From an uncultured bacterium (lineage in GTDB: Bacteria; Bacillota; Clostridia; Oscillospirales; Oscillospiraceae), in assembly GCA_947364395.1 (NCBI GenBank), contig CANASS010000037.1, positions 1-21,181 on the forward strand: a stretch of 21,181 nucleotides of DNA. Direction: 5' to 3'. The notes under the pieces were generated by a model, which did no database searches, was not told the origin of the DNA, and saw only the letters and a list, made by a program, of their open reading frames with translations. This document shows, in pieces, positions 7,155-12,429 of this stretch (positions are counted from its first letter, which is position 1; each line of letters starts with the position of its first letter). A program made the translations under genes and the position numbers.

Positions 7155-8599
7155 ATGCCCTCCCCCTCTCGCAGCGCCGGGAACTCCACCTCAAACCGGG
7201 TGCCCCGGCCGGCGGGGTTGGGCCCCGCCGTGATGTCCCCGCCGTGGAGGCGGGCGGTGTCCCGGGCGATGGACAGGCCCAGGCCGGTGCCTCCGGCGGC
7301 CCGGGACCGGGCCTTGTCCACCCGGTAGAAGCGGTCGAAAATCCGGGGCAGGTCCTCTTCGGGAATTCCCAGGCCGCTGTCGGTGACGGTGAGGGCCACC
7401 TTCTCCCCCCGGCGGGACACCCCCACCTCCACCCGTCCCCCGGGCAGGTTGTATTTGATGGCGTTCTCCATCAGGTTGAAGGCCACCTGGTACACGTCGT
7501 CCTCGGTGGCCAGCAGGGCGCAGGCGGGCTCCAGGCTGCACCTCAGCTCCACCTGGGCCCGCCGGGCCACGGGGGTGAGCAGATGGGCCACCTTGTCCGC
7601 CACCCGCCCCAGCTCCACCGGCTCCAAGGGGCGCTCCTCCCCGGCGTCCAGCCGGGTGAGGGCAAGCAGGTGCTCGCTGATGCGGGTGAGCCGGTCGGCC
7701 TCCTCCCCGATGTCGGACACGAACTCCCGGACGGTGGCCATGTCCACCGGCTCGTTCTGCAAAATGGAGTCGGTGAGCAGCCGGATGGAGGCCAGGGGCG
7801 TTTTGAGCTCGTGGGAGGCGTCGGACACGAACCGCCGCCGGGCCTCCTCGGTGGTCTGGAGGCGGTGGGTGAGCTGGTTGAACTCGTCGGCCAGCCGGGC
7901 CATCTCGTCCTTGCCCTGGGACTCCACCCGGTGGCTGTACTCCCCCTCCCGGACGTGGCGGATGGCGGACAGCAGCCGCACGGTGTTCCGGGTCAGGGTC
8001 TTGGACAGCAGCACCACCAGCACCAGGGCCACCACGCAGATGACGATGGAGATATAGCGCAGGTTGGACAGGATGGACAGCAGCACCTCCGCCTGCTCGG
8101 TGTCGTACTCGTACAGGTACACCGCCCCCAGGGTCATGCCGTGGTACAGGATGGGCACCGCCGCCCGGGTGCGGATGGCCCCCTGCCGGTACTCGGCGCG
8201 AGAGGCGTCCCGTCCCCGGAGGGCCGCCGCCACCTCCCCGGTGAGGGCGTACCGCCCCACCCGGCTGTCCAGGGTGGAGCTGTCGTACAGGACCAGTCCG
8301 GAGGCGTCGGTGACCAGCACCTGGGTGCCCTGCCCCTCCTCCAGCAGGGCCATGGTCTGCTCCACGCCCTCCCGAGTCAGGGTCTCGGACACCGCCAGGG
8401 TGGAGCTGATGACCAGGGCCTGCCGCCTCAACGTGCTCTCCTTGGATGTAAACACCATGGTCTCCGCCATCAGCAGGGGGTAGGTGTTGAGCACGATGAG
8501 GATGGCCGCCACCACCAGCAGATAGGTGAGGGCGTATTTGGCCTGTATGCTGCGGAAAAAGGGAACGCGGCCCTCCCGCTCCCGCTGCTTTGATGCCAT
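7151..8599 (-). CDS. Membrane sensor histidine kinase
   Basis: This is a 482-residue two-helix sensor kinase. The first transmembrane segment spans about 21-44. The extracellular sensor region (45-180) holds a PAS/dCache-like stretch, VLVTDASGLVLYDSSTLDSRVGR. The second helix (about 182-200) leads into a HAMP domain (200-252), followed by HisKA with the phospho-acceptor H263 in SHELKTPLASIR. The ATPase domain has the N-box NLMENAIKYN (about 375), G1 DSGLGIPEED (407) and G2 GGTGLGLSIA (436). The architecture is close to that of WalK/PhoR-type kinases. ATG 8599 is chosen; a GTG at 8602 is adjacent, and the AGGAGAGGAGG site upstream serves either. The open frame continues to 8698 through the repeat-like spacer, but that part is not conserved kinase sequence. 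Its partner is the response regulator upstream. Confidence 0.94.
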   Translation of the reverse strand: MASKQREREGRVPFFRSIQAKYALTYLLVVAAILIVLNTYPLLMAETMVFTSKESTLRRQALVISSTLAVSETLTREGVEQTMALLEEGQGTQVLVTDASGLVLYDSSTLDSRVGRYALTGEVAAALRGRDASRAEYRQGAIRTRAAVPILYHGMTLGAVYLYEYDTEQAEVLLSILSNLRYISIVICVVALVLVVLLSKTLTRNTVRLLSAIRHVREGEYSHRVESQGKDEMARLADEFNQLTHRLQTTEEARRRFVSDASHELKTPLASIRLLTDSILQNEPVDMATVREFVSDIGEEADRLTRISEHLLALTRLDAGEERPLEPVELGRVADKVAHLLTPVARRAQVELRCSLEPACALLATEDDVYQVAFNLMENAIKYNLPGGRVEVGVSRRGEKVALTVTDSGLGIPEEDLPRIFDRFYRVDKARSRAAGGTGLGLSIARDTARLHGGDITAGPNPAGRGTRFEVEFPALREGEGI

Positions 8600-8635
8600 C
8601 ACGCCTTTCGCCTCCTCTCCTTGACGCGGCGGATT

Positions 8636-8732
8636 CACGCTCCGATTTGGCGCATGGCCGGGTCGCTTTCGCTCCGACTCAGGCAAAATCCGGCCCACTC
8701 CGTGGTCCTTGAATTTTGCCTTCGCTCCGTTC
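8636..8732. repeat. Hairpin-rich repeat-like element in the regulator-kinase spacer
   Basis: The 142-base gap between the response regulator stop (8742) and the kinase start is long for a two-component operon, and it is structured. GGCAAAAT (8682-8689) pairs with ATTTTGCC (8713-8720), with an inner CCAC/GTGG stem at 8695-8705. The heptamer CGCTCCG occurs three times, at 8638-8644, 8670-8676 and 8723-8729. The layout resembles small dispersed palindromic elements of bacterial genomes, but I see only one copy in this window. It could set the ratio of regulator to kinase by hairpin-limited read-through or RNA stability. The repeat identity is inference. Confidence 0.5.
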
Positions 8733-8741
8733 CAAGCTCCC

Positions 8742-9452
8742 CTATGTGCCTATCGTCGCGCTATTCGCCAGATAGTACCCCACGCCCCACTTGGTCAAGA
8801 TGTGCTCCGGGCTGGCGGGGTCGGGCTCCAGTTTCTCCCGCAGGCGGCGTATGTGCACGTCCACCGTGCGGAACTCCCCGATATACTCGTATCCCCACAC
8901 CAGGTTAAGCAGGTTCTCCCGGCTGTATACCCGGCCCGGGTTCTGCATCAGCAGGGCCATCAGGTCGAATTCCTTGGCGGTGAGCTCCACCGGGGCCCCG
9001 TCCCGCCAGGCCGCCCGCTCGTCCAGGTCCAGGGTGATGGCCCCCTGGGTGAGCCGGCTGGCCTCCCGCTGCTGCTGGGCGGCGGCCCCCGCCCGGCGCA
9101 GCAGAGCCCGTATGCGGGCCTTCAGCTCAAGGATGTTGAAGGGCTTGGTAATGTAGTCGTCCGCCCCGCACTCGAAGCCGATGATCTTGTCCGCGTCCTC
9201 CCCCTTGGCCGTCAGCATGATGACGGGCACGTTGGAGAACTCCCGGATCTTCATGCAGGCCTGGAGCCCGTCGATCTTGGGCATCATCAGGTCCAATATA
9301 ATGAGGTCGAACTGGCCCGCCCGGGCCTTCTCCACCGCCTCCTCCCCGTCGGAGCCGGTTTCCACCTGATAGCCCTCGTTCTCCAAATTGAATTTGATTC
9401 CCTTCACCATGACCCGCTCGTCGTCAACCACCAGTATTTTGGGCAATTTCAT
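8742..9452 (-). CDS. OmpR/PhoB-family response regulator
   Basis: This 236-residue two-domain regulator has a receiver domain (1-120) with the acidic pair D10/D11, phospho-acceptor D54 in LIILDLMMPKIDG, T81 and K103 in DDYITKPF. A C-terminal winged-helix DNA-binding domain (about 130-228) has ELTAKEFDLMALLMQNPGRVYSRENLL and the recognition-helix region FRTVDVHIRRLREKL, ending KWGVGYYL. This is the WalR/PhoP class. The ATG at 9452 sits behind GGAGGGG, which lies inside the coding region of the preceding helix-hairpin-helix gene. The two genes overlap by 29 bases. It is phosphorylated by the kinase encoded next. The tail ANSATIGT is a few residues longer than usual and runs up to the repeat-like spacer. 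Confidence 0.95.
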   Translation of the reverse strand: MKLPKILVVDDERVMVKGIKFNLENEGYQVETGSDGEEAVEKARAGQFDLIILDLMMPKIDGLQACMKIREFSNVPVIMLTAKGEDADKIIGFECGADDYITKPFNILELKARIRALLRRAGAAAQQQREASRLTQGAITLDLDERAAWRDGAPVELTAKEFDLMALLMQNPGRVYSRENLLNLVWGYEYIGEFRTVDVHIRRLREKLEPDPASPEHILTKWGVGYYLANSATIGT

Positions 9453-9801
9453 CCCCTCCTGTCGTGATCTGATCCAGAATGGCCCCTAAAACGCCCTCTC
9501 CAATCCCCTTCACCCGGATCAGCTCCTCCGGATAGCGGTAGGGCCCGTTTGCCTCCCTGTCCTCCAGGATGGCCCGGGCCCGGACCTCCCCAATGCCGGG
9601 CAGGGCCGTCAGCTCCTCCAGCCCGGCTGTGTTCAAGTCCACCAGCCCCTCTTCCTGGACCTGCGCCGGGGCGGGCGGCTCCCAGGGGAGCGGGTCCAGA
9701 GAGGTCATCGCTGTGCTTCGGAGGGCAAAACACAGCGCCATAGCGGCCCCAGCCGCTATGGCCGCCGCCCACATCCGGCGGTCCGCGCCCGTCCCCTTCA
9801 T
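9424..9801 (-). CDS. ComEA-like helix-hairpin-helix protein, membrane-anchored
   Basis: This 125-residue protein has one N-terminal membrane helix (about residues 10-28, MWAAAIAAGAAMALCFALR), a Pro-rich linker (PLPWEPPAPAQVQEEG) and two helix-hairpin-helix motifs: LVDLNTAGLEELTALPGIGEVRARAIL and YRYPEELIRVKGIGEGVLGAIL. The D-L-N-T-A start and the G-I-G turns are typical of ComEA, the DNA receptor of competence systems. Here the DNA-binding part is short, and no comEC or other competence gene is next to it. It leads the two-component operon and is close in size to the short ComEA-like proteins of Clostridia. The ATG at 9801 follows GGGAGGTTAT. DNA uptake is therefore a family-based guess, and a regulatory or structural role cannot be excluded. 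Confidence 0.85.
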   Translation of the reverse strand: MKGTGADRRMWAAAIAAGAAMALCFALRSTAMTSLDPLPWEPPAPAQVQEEGLVDLNTAGLEELTALPGIGEVRARAILEDREANGPYRYPEELIRVKGIGEGVLGAILDQITTGGDEIAQNTGG

Positions 9802-9841
9802 ATATAACCTCCCAAATCGTCAAAAAGGCGGTTTATCCCAG

Positions 9842-9870
9842 TTGCGCCGGGAAACGCTTTCTGATATAAT
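9842..9870 (+). promoter_or_regulatory. Sigma-A promoter of the D-Ala-D-Ala carboxypeptidase gene
   Basis: TTGCGC (9842-9847) and TATAAT (9865-9870) are separated by 17 bases. The -10 box is also of the extended type (TGA before it). Transcription would start near 9877, giving a leader of about 70 bases before the ATG at 9946. Confidence 0.78.
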
Positions 9871-9880
9871 GACCATATAC

Positions 9881-9908
9881 CGCCCTGGGCAAACGCCGTT
9901 CCAGGGCG
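9881..9908 (+). other. Stem-loop in the 5' leader of the carboxypeptidase mRNA
   Basis: CGCCCTGG (9881-9888) and CCAGGGCG (9901-9908) form a perfect 8-bp stem with a 12-base loop, starting a few bases after the expected transcription start. No U-tract follows. It probably stabilises the 5' end or serves as a protein site. It also lies between the two divergent promoters and could be an operator at the DNA level. Confidence 0.6.
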
Positions 9909-9917
9909 CCGGACCTT

Positions 9918-9926
9918 ATTATATCA
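9918..9926 (-). promoter_or_regulatory. Possible extended -10 promoter for the minus-strand operon
   Basis: On the minus strand, TGATATAAT (9918-9926) is a perfect extended -10 box, but no good -35 element is upstream of it. It would drive the helix-hairpin-helix / two-component / GerMN operon, with a leader of more than 100 bases. TTGCCC with an 18-base spacer and TATATC, nearer the gene, is an alternative. Confidence 0.4.
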
Positions 9927-9945
9927 TATTGCGCGGGAGATTCCT

Positions 9946-11319
9946 ATGAAAAAATATCGTTTTCTTTCCCTGCTTTTGGCAGGCCTGCTGGCGCTGGCCC
10001 TCACCGCCCCCGCCGCCGCCCTGGAGGACCCCCAGCCCAACTGTAAGGCCGCCATCGTGGTGGACGGCGACAACGAAGAGATTCTCTATGAGCTCAATGC
10101 CCGCCAGCGGATGTACCCCGCCTCCATCACCAAGATCATGACCTCCCTGGTGGTGCTGGACGCGGTGGACAAGGGCGAGCTCTCCCTGGACACCCAGGTG
10201 ACCGCCTCCGCCCAGGCGGTGGACCTGCCCTGGGACAGCTCCACTGCGGGCATCAAGGCGGGGGAGGTTCTGACCGTGCTGGACCTGCTGTACTGCGACC
10301 TGCTGCCCTCCGGCAACGAGGCGTGCAATATCCTGTCCGAGGCGGTGGCGGGCACCTCGGGGGAGTTCGTGGCCCGGATGAACGCCAAGGCCCAGGAGCT
10401 GGGCATGGAGGACACCCGCTTCTCCAATCCCCACGGCCTCCACGACCCGGAGCACTACACCACCGCCTATGACATCTACCTCATGGCCCGCGCCGCCATG
10501 GACAACGAGACCTTCCGCACCATTGTCCGCTCCCCCTCCTACGCCCTCCCGGCCACCAACCTTCAGGAATCCCGGACCATCTACTCCTCCAACGGCATGC
10601 TCACCGGCTTCTACGCCGGAAGCGGCTATACATACGGCAAGGCCATCGGCATCAAGACGGGGTACACCGGCGAGGCGGGCCGCTGTCTGGCCTCCGCCGC
10701 CGTGGACGAGCTGGGGCGCACCTTCTACTGCGTGGTGCTGGGCACCGAGGACACCAAAAATGAGGACGGCTCCTGGTACAAATGGTCCTTCCCCGAGTCC
10801 AAGCGCCTGCTGGAGTGGGCCTTTGACAACTTCCAGCGCACCACCCTGCTGAGCCAGGACACGGAGAACGTCCTCCGCGAGGTGTCCGTCACCCTTTCCG
10901 ACGAGGCGGACTACGTGAAGGTCCAGCCGGTGGGGTCCATCGAGGCCACCGTCCCCTCCGACTTTGACATCAGCCAGGCGGAGCTGGACATCAAGCTGCC
11001 CGACAGCATTGAGGCCCCTGTCACGGCGGGGGACAAGCTGGGCACCATCACCCTGCGGTACAACGGCGTGGAGTACGGCACCCTGGACATGGCGGCCACC
11101 GACAGCGTATCCAGATCCGACTTCCTCTACACCGTGCAGCAGATCCAGATCTACTGGGCCAAGTGGTGGGTGAAGGCTCTGGTCATCGCCGGGGTGGCGG
11201 GCGTCGCGGCAATCGTCATTTTCGTGACGGTGGTGCTCCCCCGCCGGAAGGCCCGGAGGCGGTACAGCAGGGCCGGCGGCGGCCGGCGGCACGCCTCCAA
11301 CTATCGGGGGCGGCGGTAA
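9946..11319 (+). CDS. dacF: D-alanyl-D-alanine carboxypeptidase (penicillin-binding protein, S11 family)
   Basis: This is a 457-residue secreted, membrane-anchored enzyme that trims the terminal D-Ala from peptidoglycan stem peptides. A signal peptide (1-25, ending APAAA) is followed by the three catalytic motifs of the S11 family: SITK (Ser60, Lys63), SGN (122-124) and KTG (237-239). The C-terminal beta-rich domain (about 290-390) is as in PBP5. A membrane helix lies near 402-425, and a strongly basic Arg-rich tail ends the protein. PBP5 uses an amphipathic helix as anchor; here a full helix with a cytoplasmic basic tail is predicted, as in Firmicutes DacF-type proteins. The ATG at 9946 has a GGGAG site. 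Its role in growth versus sporulation cannot be told from sequence. No terminator of its own is obvious, so the RNA cassette downstream may end its transcript. Confidence 0.93.
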   Translation: MKKYRFLSLLLAGLLALALTAPAAALEDPQPNCKAAIVVDGDNEEILYELNARQRMYPASITKIMTSLVVLDAVDKGELSLDTQVTASAQAVDLPWDSSTAGIKAGEVLTVLDLLYCDLLPSGNEACNILSEAVAGTSGEFVARMNAKAQELGMEDTRFSNPHGLHDPEHYTTAYDIYLMARAAMDNETFRTIVRSPSYALPATNLQESRTIYSSNGMLTGFYAGSGYTYGKAIGIKTGYTGEAGRCLASAAVDELGRTFYCVVLGTEDTKNEDGSWYKWSFPESKRLLEWAFDNFQRTTLLSQDTENVLREVSVTLSDEADYVKVQPVGSIEATVPSDFDISQAELDIKLPDSIEAPVTAGDKLGTITLRYNGVEYGTLDMAATDSVSRSDFLYTVQQIQIYWAKWWVKALVIAGVAGVAAIVIFVTVVLPRRKARRRYSRAGGGRRHASNYRGRR

Positions 11320-11435
11320 TTGCGTCGAATTTCCCCGTTTCCCAGCGATTTCCTTCAAACGTTCATTATTTCTTCACAAAAGGTTCGCAAATCGTCCAAC
11401 ATTTCCCCGGGGGGATCTGGTATTATAATCTCGTC

Positions 11436-11518
11436 AGGTACAAAACCAGACAATCTCCTCCCTCTCTCTTTTCTCAAAAAATGAAGCCCTCCGGCCCTGG
11501 CCGGGGGGCTCTCATTTT
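11436..11518 (+). ncRNA. Candidate small RNA 1 with CU-rich anti-Shine-Dalgarno tract
   Basis: If transcription starts about seven bases after TATAAT, the product is an ~83-nt RNA. It has an unpaired, pyrimidine-only stretch containing CTCCTCCCTCTCTC (from 11455), which is complementary to AGGAGG-type ribosome sites. It ends in a strong hairpin (AGCCCTCCGG 11485-11494 with CCGGGGGGCT 11501-11510, extended by AAAATGA/TCATTTT with one bulged C). There is no start codon with a ribosome site. This is the layout of trans-acting Firmicutes sRNAs that use C/U-rich tracts. Expression is not proven. Confidence 0.5.
11478..11518. terminator. Terminator hairpin of cassette copy 1
   Basis: AAAATGA (11478-11484) plus AGCCCTCCGG (11485-11494) pair with CCGGGGGGCT (11501-11510) and TCATTTT (11512-11518), with one T-G pair and one bulged C at 11511. 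The loop is CCCTGG. The trailing T-run is short. It may also terminate read-through from the carboxypeptidase gene. Confidence 0.75.
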
Positions 11519-11628
11519 CCCCCGGCCCAGGCGGAACCTCCCCCCTCCCGCAAATTCACAATTCCTTCACAGAAGGTTCGCAAACCGTCCAACATCTTCC
11601 TAAGCAGGTCTGGTATTATAATCCCGTC

Positions 11629-11710
11629 AGGTACAAAACCAGACAATCTCCTCCCTCTCTCTTTTCTCAAAAATGAAGCCCTCCGGCTCTGACCGGGGGG
11701 CTCTCATTTT
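11629..11710 (+). ncRNA. Candidate small RNA 2, sister of the first
   Basis: The predicted ~82-nt RNA from cassette 2 keeps the unpaired CU-rich tract unchanged (from about 11647) and the terminator stem. It differs from the sister RNA almost only in the terminator loop. Twin sRNAs with the same seed tract would act on the same targets, as known for sibling sRNAs in other bacteria. The start site and expression are inferred from the -10 box only; no clear -35 hexamer is seen at 17 bases. Confidence 0.5.
11670..11710. terminator. Terminator hairpin of cassette copy 2, possibly bidirectional
   Basis: AAAATGA (11670-11676) and AGCCCTCCGG (11677-11686) pair with CCGGGGGGCT (11693-11702) and TCATTTT (11704-11710). 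Read on the minus strand it ends in a T-run as well, 21 bases after the stop codon of the ECF gene at 11731, so it can serve both directions. Confidence 0.8.
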
Positions 11711-11730
11711 GCCGCTGTGCTGATCCGAAG

Positions 11731-12309
11731 TTATGTGAAACTGATCTCCAGATGGGCGGCCTTCATCGCCTTGTGGAGGGCCACCCCCAGGATGGGGGCG
11801 AAGATCACGGCCACCACGCCGTTGAACACGGAGGAGGGCGCCTTTTCCAACACCCCCAGCCACGCTCCGTCCGGGGTCAGCCCCTTGACCAGCAGGCCGT
11901 TATAGAAGAAGCACTTCACCAGATACACCGCGATGTAGCTCACCGCCGCCAGGGCGCTGGCCGCCGCCTCGTTCACATAGCTGCTCTTCCCCTTGAACAC
12001 CTTGAAGTACACAGCCCCGGCCACCACTCCGTACATCCCCTTGGTGAGGAAGGTGATGGGAGCCTCCATAATGCGCAGGGGGTCGAAGAGATCAAAGATG
12101 GCGGAGCCCATCCCCGCAGCCAATCCTCCCCACCAGGGCCCCAGCAGGAGGCCGGACAGGGCGCACATCACGTTCCCCAGGTGAAACCGGCTGGTGCCCA
12201 GGATCGAGGGGATTTGAATCTCCAGCTTGGAGCCCAGCGCCACCAGCGCCGCCATCACCGCGGCCATGCACAGCATGGTCAACGCCTGCCTGTTTTTCGA
12301 TCCGTTCAT
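11731..12309 (-). CDS. ECF transporter S-component, probably for vitamin B6 (PdxU-like)
   Basis: This 192-residue membrane protein has about six helices and belongs to the S-component (substrate-binding) class of energy-coupling-factor transporters. The first helix contains the small-residue A-x-x-x-A pattern (residues 16-24) used to dock on the EcfT scaffold. The motif RFHLGNVMCALSGLLLGPWWG and the following GLAAGMGSAIFDL are typical of the HmpT/PdxU-type branch. It needs the shared EcfA/A'/T module, which is not in the window. The substrate guess rests on context: the gene is divergent from a MocR/PdxR-type regulator, which in Firmicutes and Actinobacteria controls vitamin B6 genes. The ATG at 12309 follows GAGAGGAG. 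A thiamine precursor or another vitamin is an alternative. Confidence 0.85.
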   Translation of the reverse strand: MNGSKNRQALTMLCMAAVMAALVALGSKLEIQIPSILGTSRFHLGNVMCALSGLLLGPWWGGLAAGMGSAIFDLFDPLRIMEAPITFLTKGMYGVVAGAVYFKVFKGKSSYVNEAAASALAAVSYIAVYLVKCFFYNGLLVKGLTPDGAWLGVLEKAPSSVFNGVVAVIFAPILGVALHKAMKAAHLEISFT

Positions 12310-12356
12310 TTTTCACAGCTCCTCTCGGGGCCTTGACGGCCCCTGGTCTTGGTGCT

Positions 12357-12419
12357 ATTATAGGGAAAACTGGCATTGCTTCCAGTCCCAGTTTTCATCT
12401 TTTTTATATGGTCAGTTTT
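12357..12419. promoter_or_regulatory. Divergent control region with three CAGTTTT half-sites
   Basis: Three copies of one 8-base site lie between the two genes: AAAACTGG (12366-12373, inverted), CCAGTTTT (12388-12395) and TCAGTTTT (12412-12419, direct, 24 bases from the second). MocR regulators typically bind direct plus inverted repeats of this kind. The ECF gene has a TATAAT -10 box on the minus strand (12357-12362) with a weak -35 (CTGGAA, 17-base spacer), so one half-site sits inside its promoter. This suggests the regulator activates or represses the ECF gene here. Confidence 0.65.
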
Positions 12420-12429
12420 ATGCGAGGTG

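Larger units (their letters stand above)
11368..11518 (+). repeat. Tandem cassette, copy 1 (promoter, short RNA, terminator)
   Basis: This is the first of two near-identical ~150-bp units in the 410-base gap between the carboxypeptidase and the ECF gene, 193 bases apart. Conserved blocks are an upstream stretch (GGTTCGCAAA then CGTCCAACAT), the -10 region CTGGTATTATAAT (TATAAT at 11424-11429), the body, and a terminator hairpin. The 14-15 bases just before the -10 region differ in sequence but not in length between copies. This suggests selection on the promoter spacing and on the RNA, not just recent duplication. Confidence 0.85.
11561..11710 (+). repeat. Tandem cassette, copy 2 (promoter, short RNA, terminator)
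   Basis: This is the second copy of the unit, with TATAAT at 11617-11622 and one A fewer in the A-run before the terminator. In this copy GTCTGGT (11608-11614) and ACCAGAC (11638-11644) form a perfect inverted repeat around the -10 box and predicted start. In copy 1 the matching repeat is 6 bp. Changes in the hairpin loop (CCCTGG to CTCTGA) leave the stem intact, which is the pattern expected of a conserved structure. Confidence 0.85.

Noticed and set aside
7244..8593. 449-codon plus-strand frame opposite the sensor kinase
   Set aside because: Composition bias of a third-position-GC shadow; all kinase motifs are on the minus strand.
8600..8698. Longer N-terminus of the kinase starting at 8698
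   Set aside because: The extra residues come from the repeat-like spacer, there is no ribosome site at 8698, and AGGAGAGGAGG sits just before 8599.
9919..11358. 479-codon minus-strand frame opposite the carboxypeptidase gene
   Set aside because: No recognisable domain; the SxxK, SGN and KTG motifs are on the plus strand.
11368..11710. CRISPR array
   Set aside because: Only two units of ~150 bp with a 42-base gap. Each contains a promoter and a terminator, not short repeats with unique spacers, and there are no cas genes.
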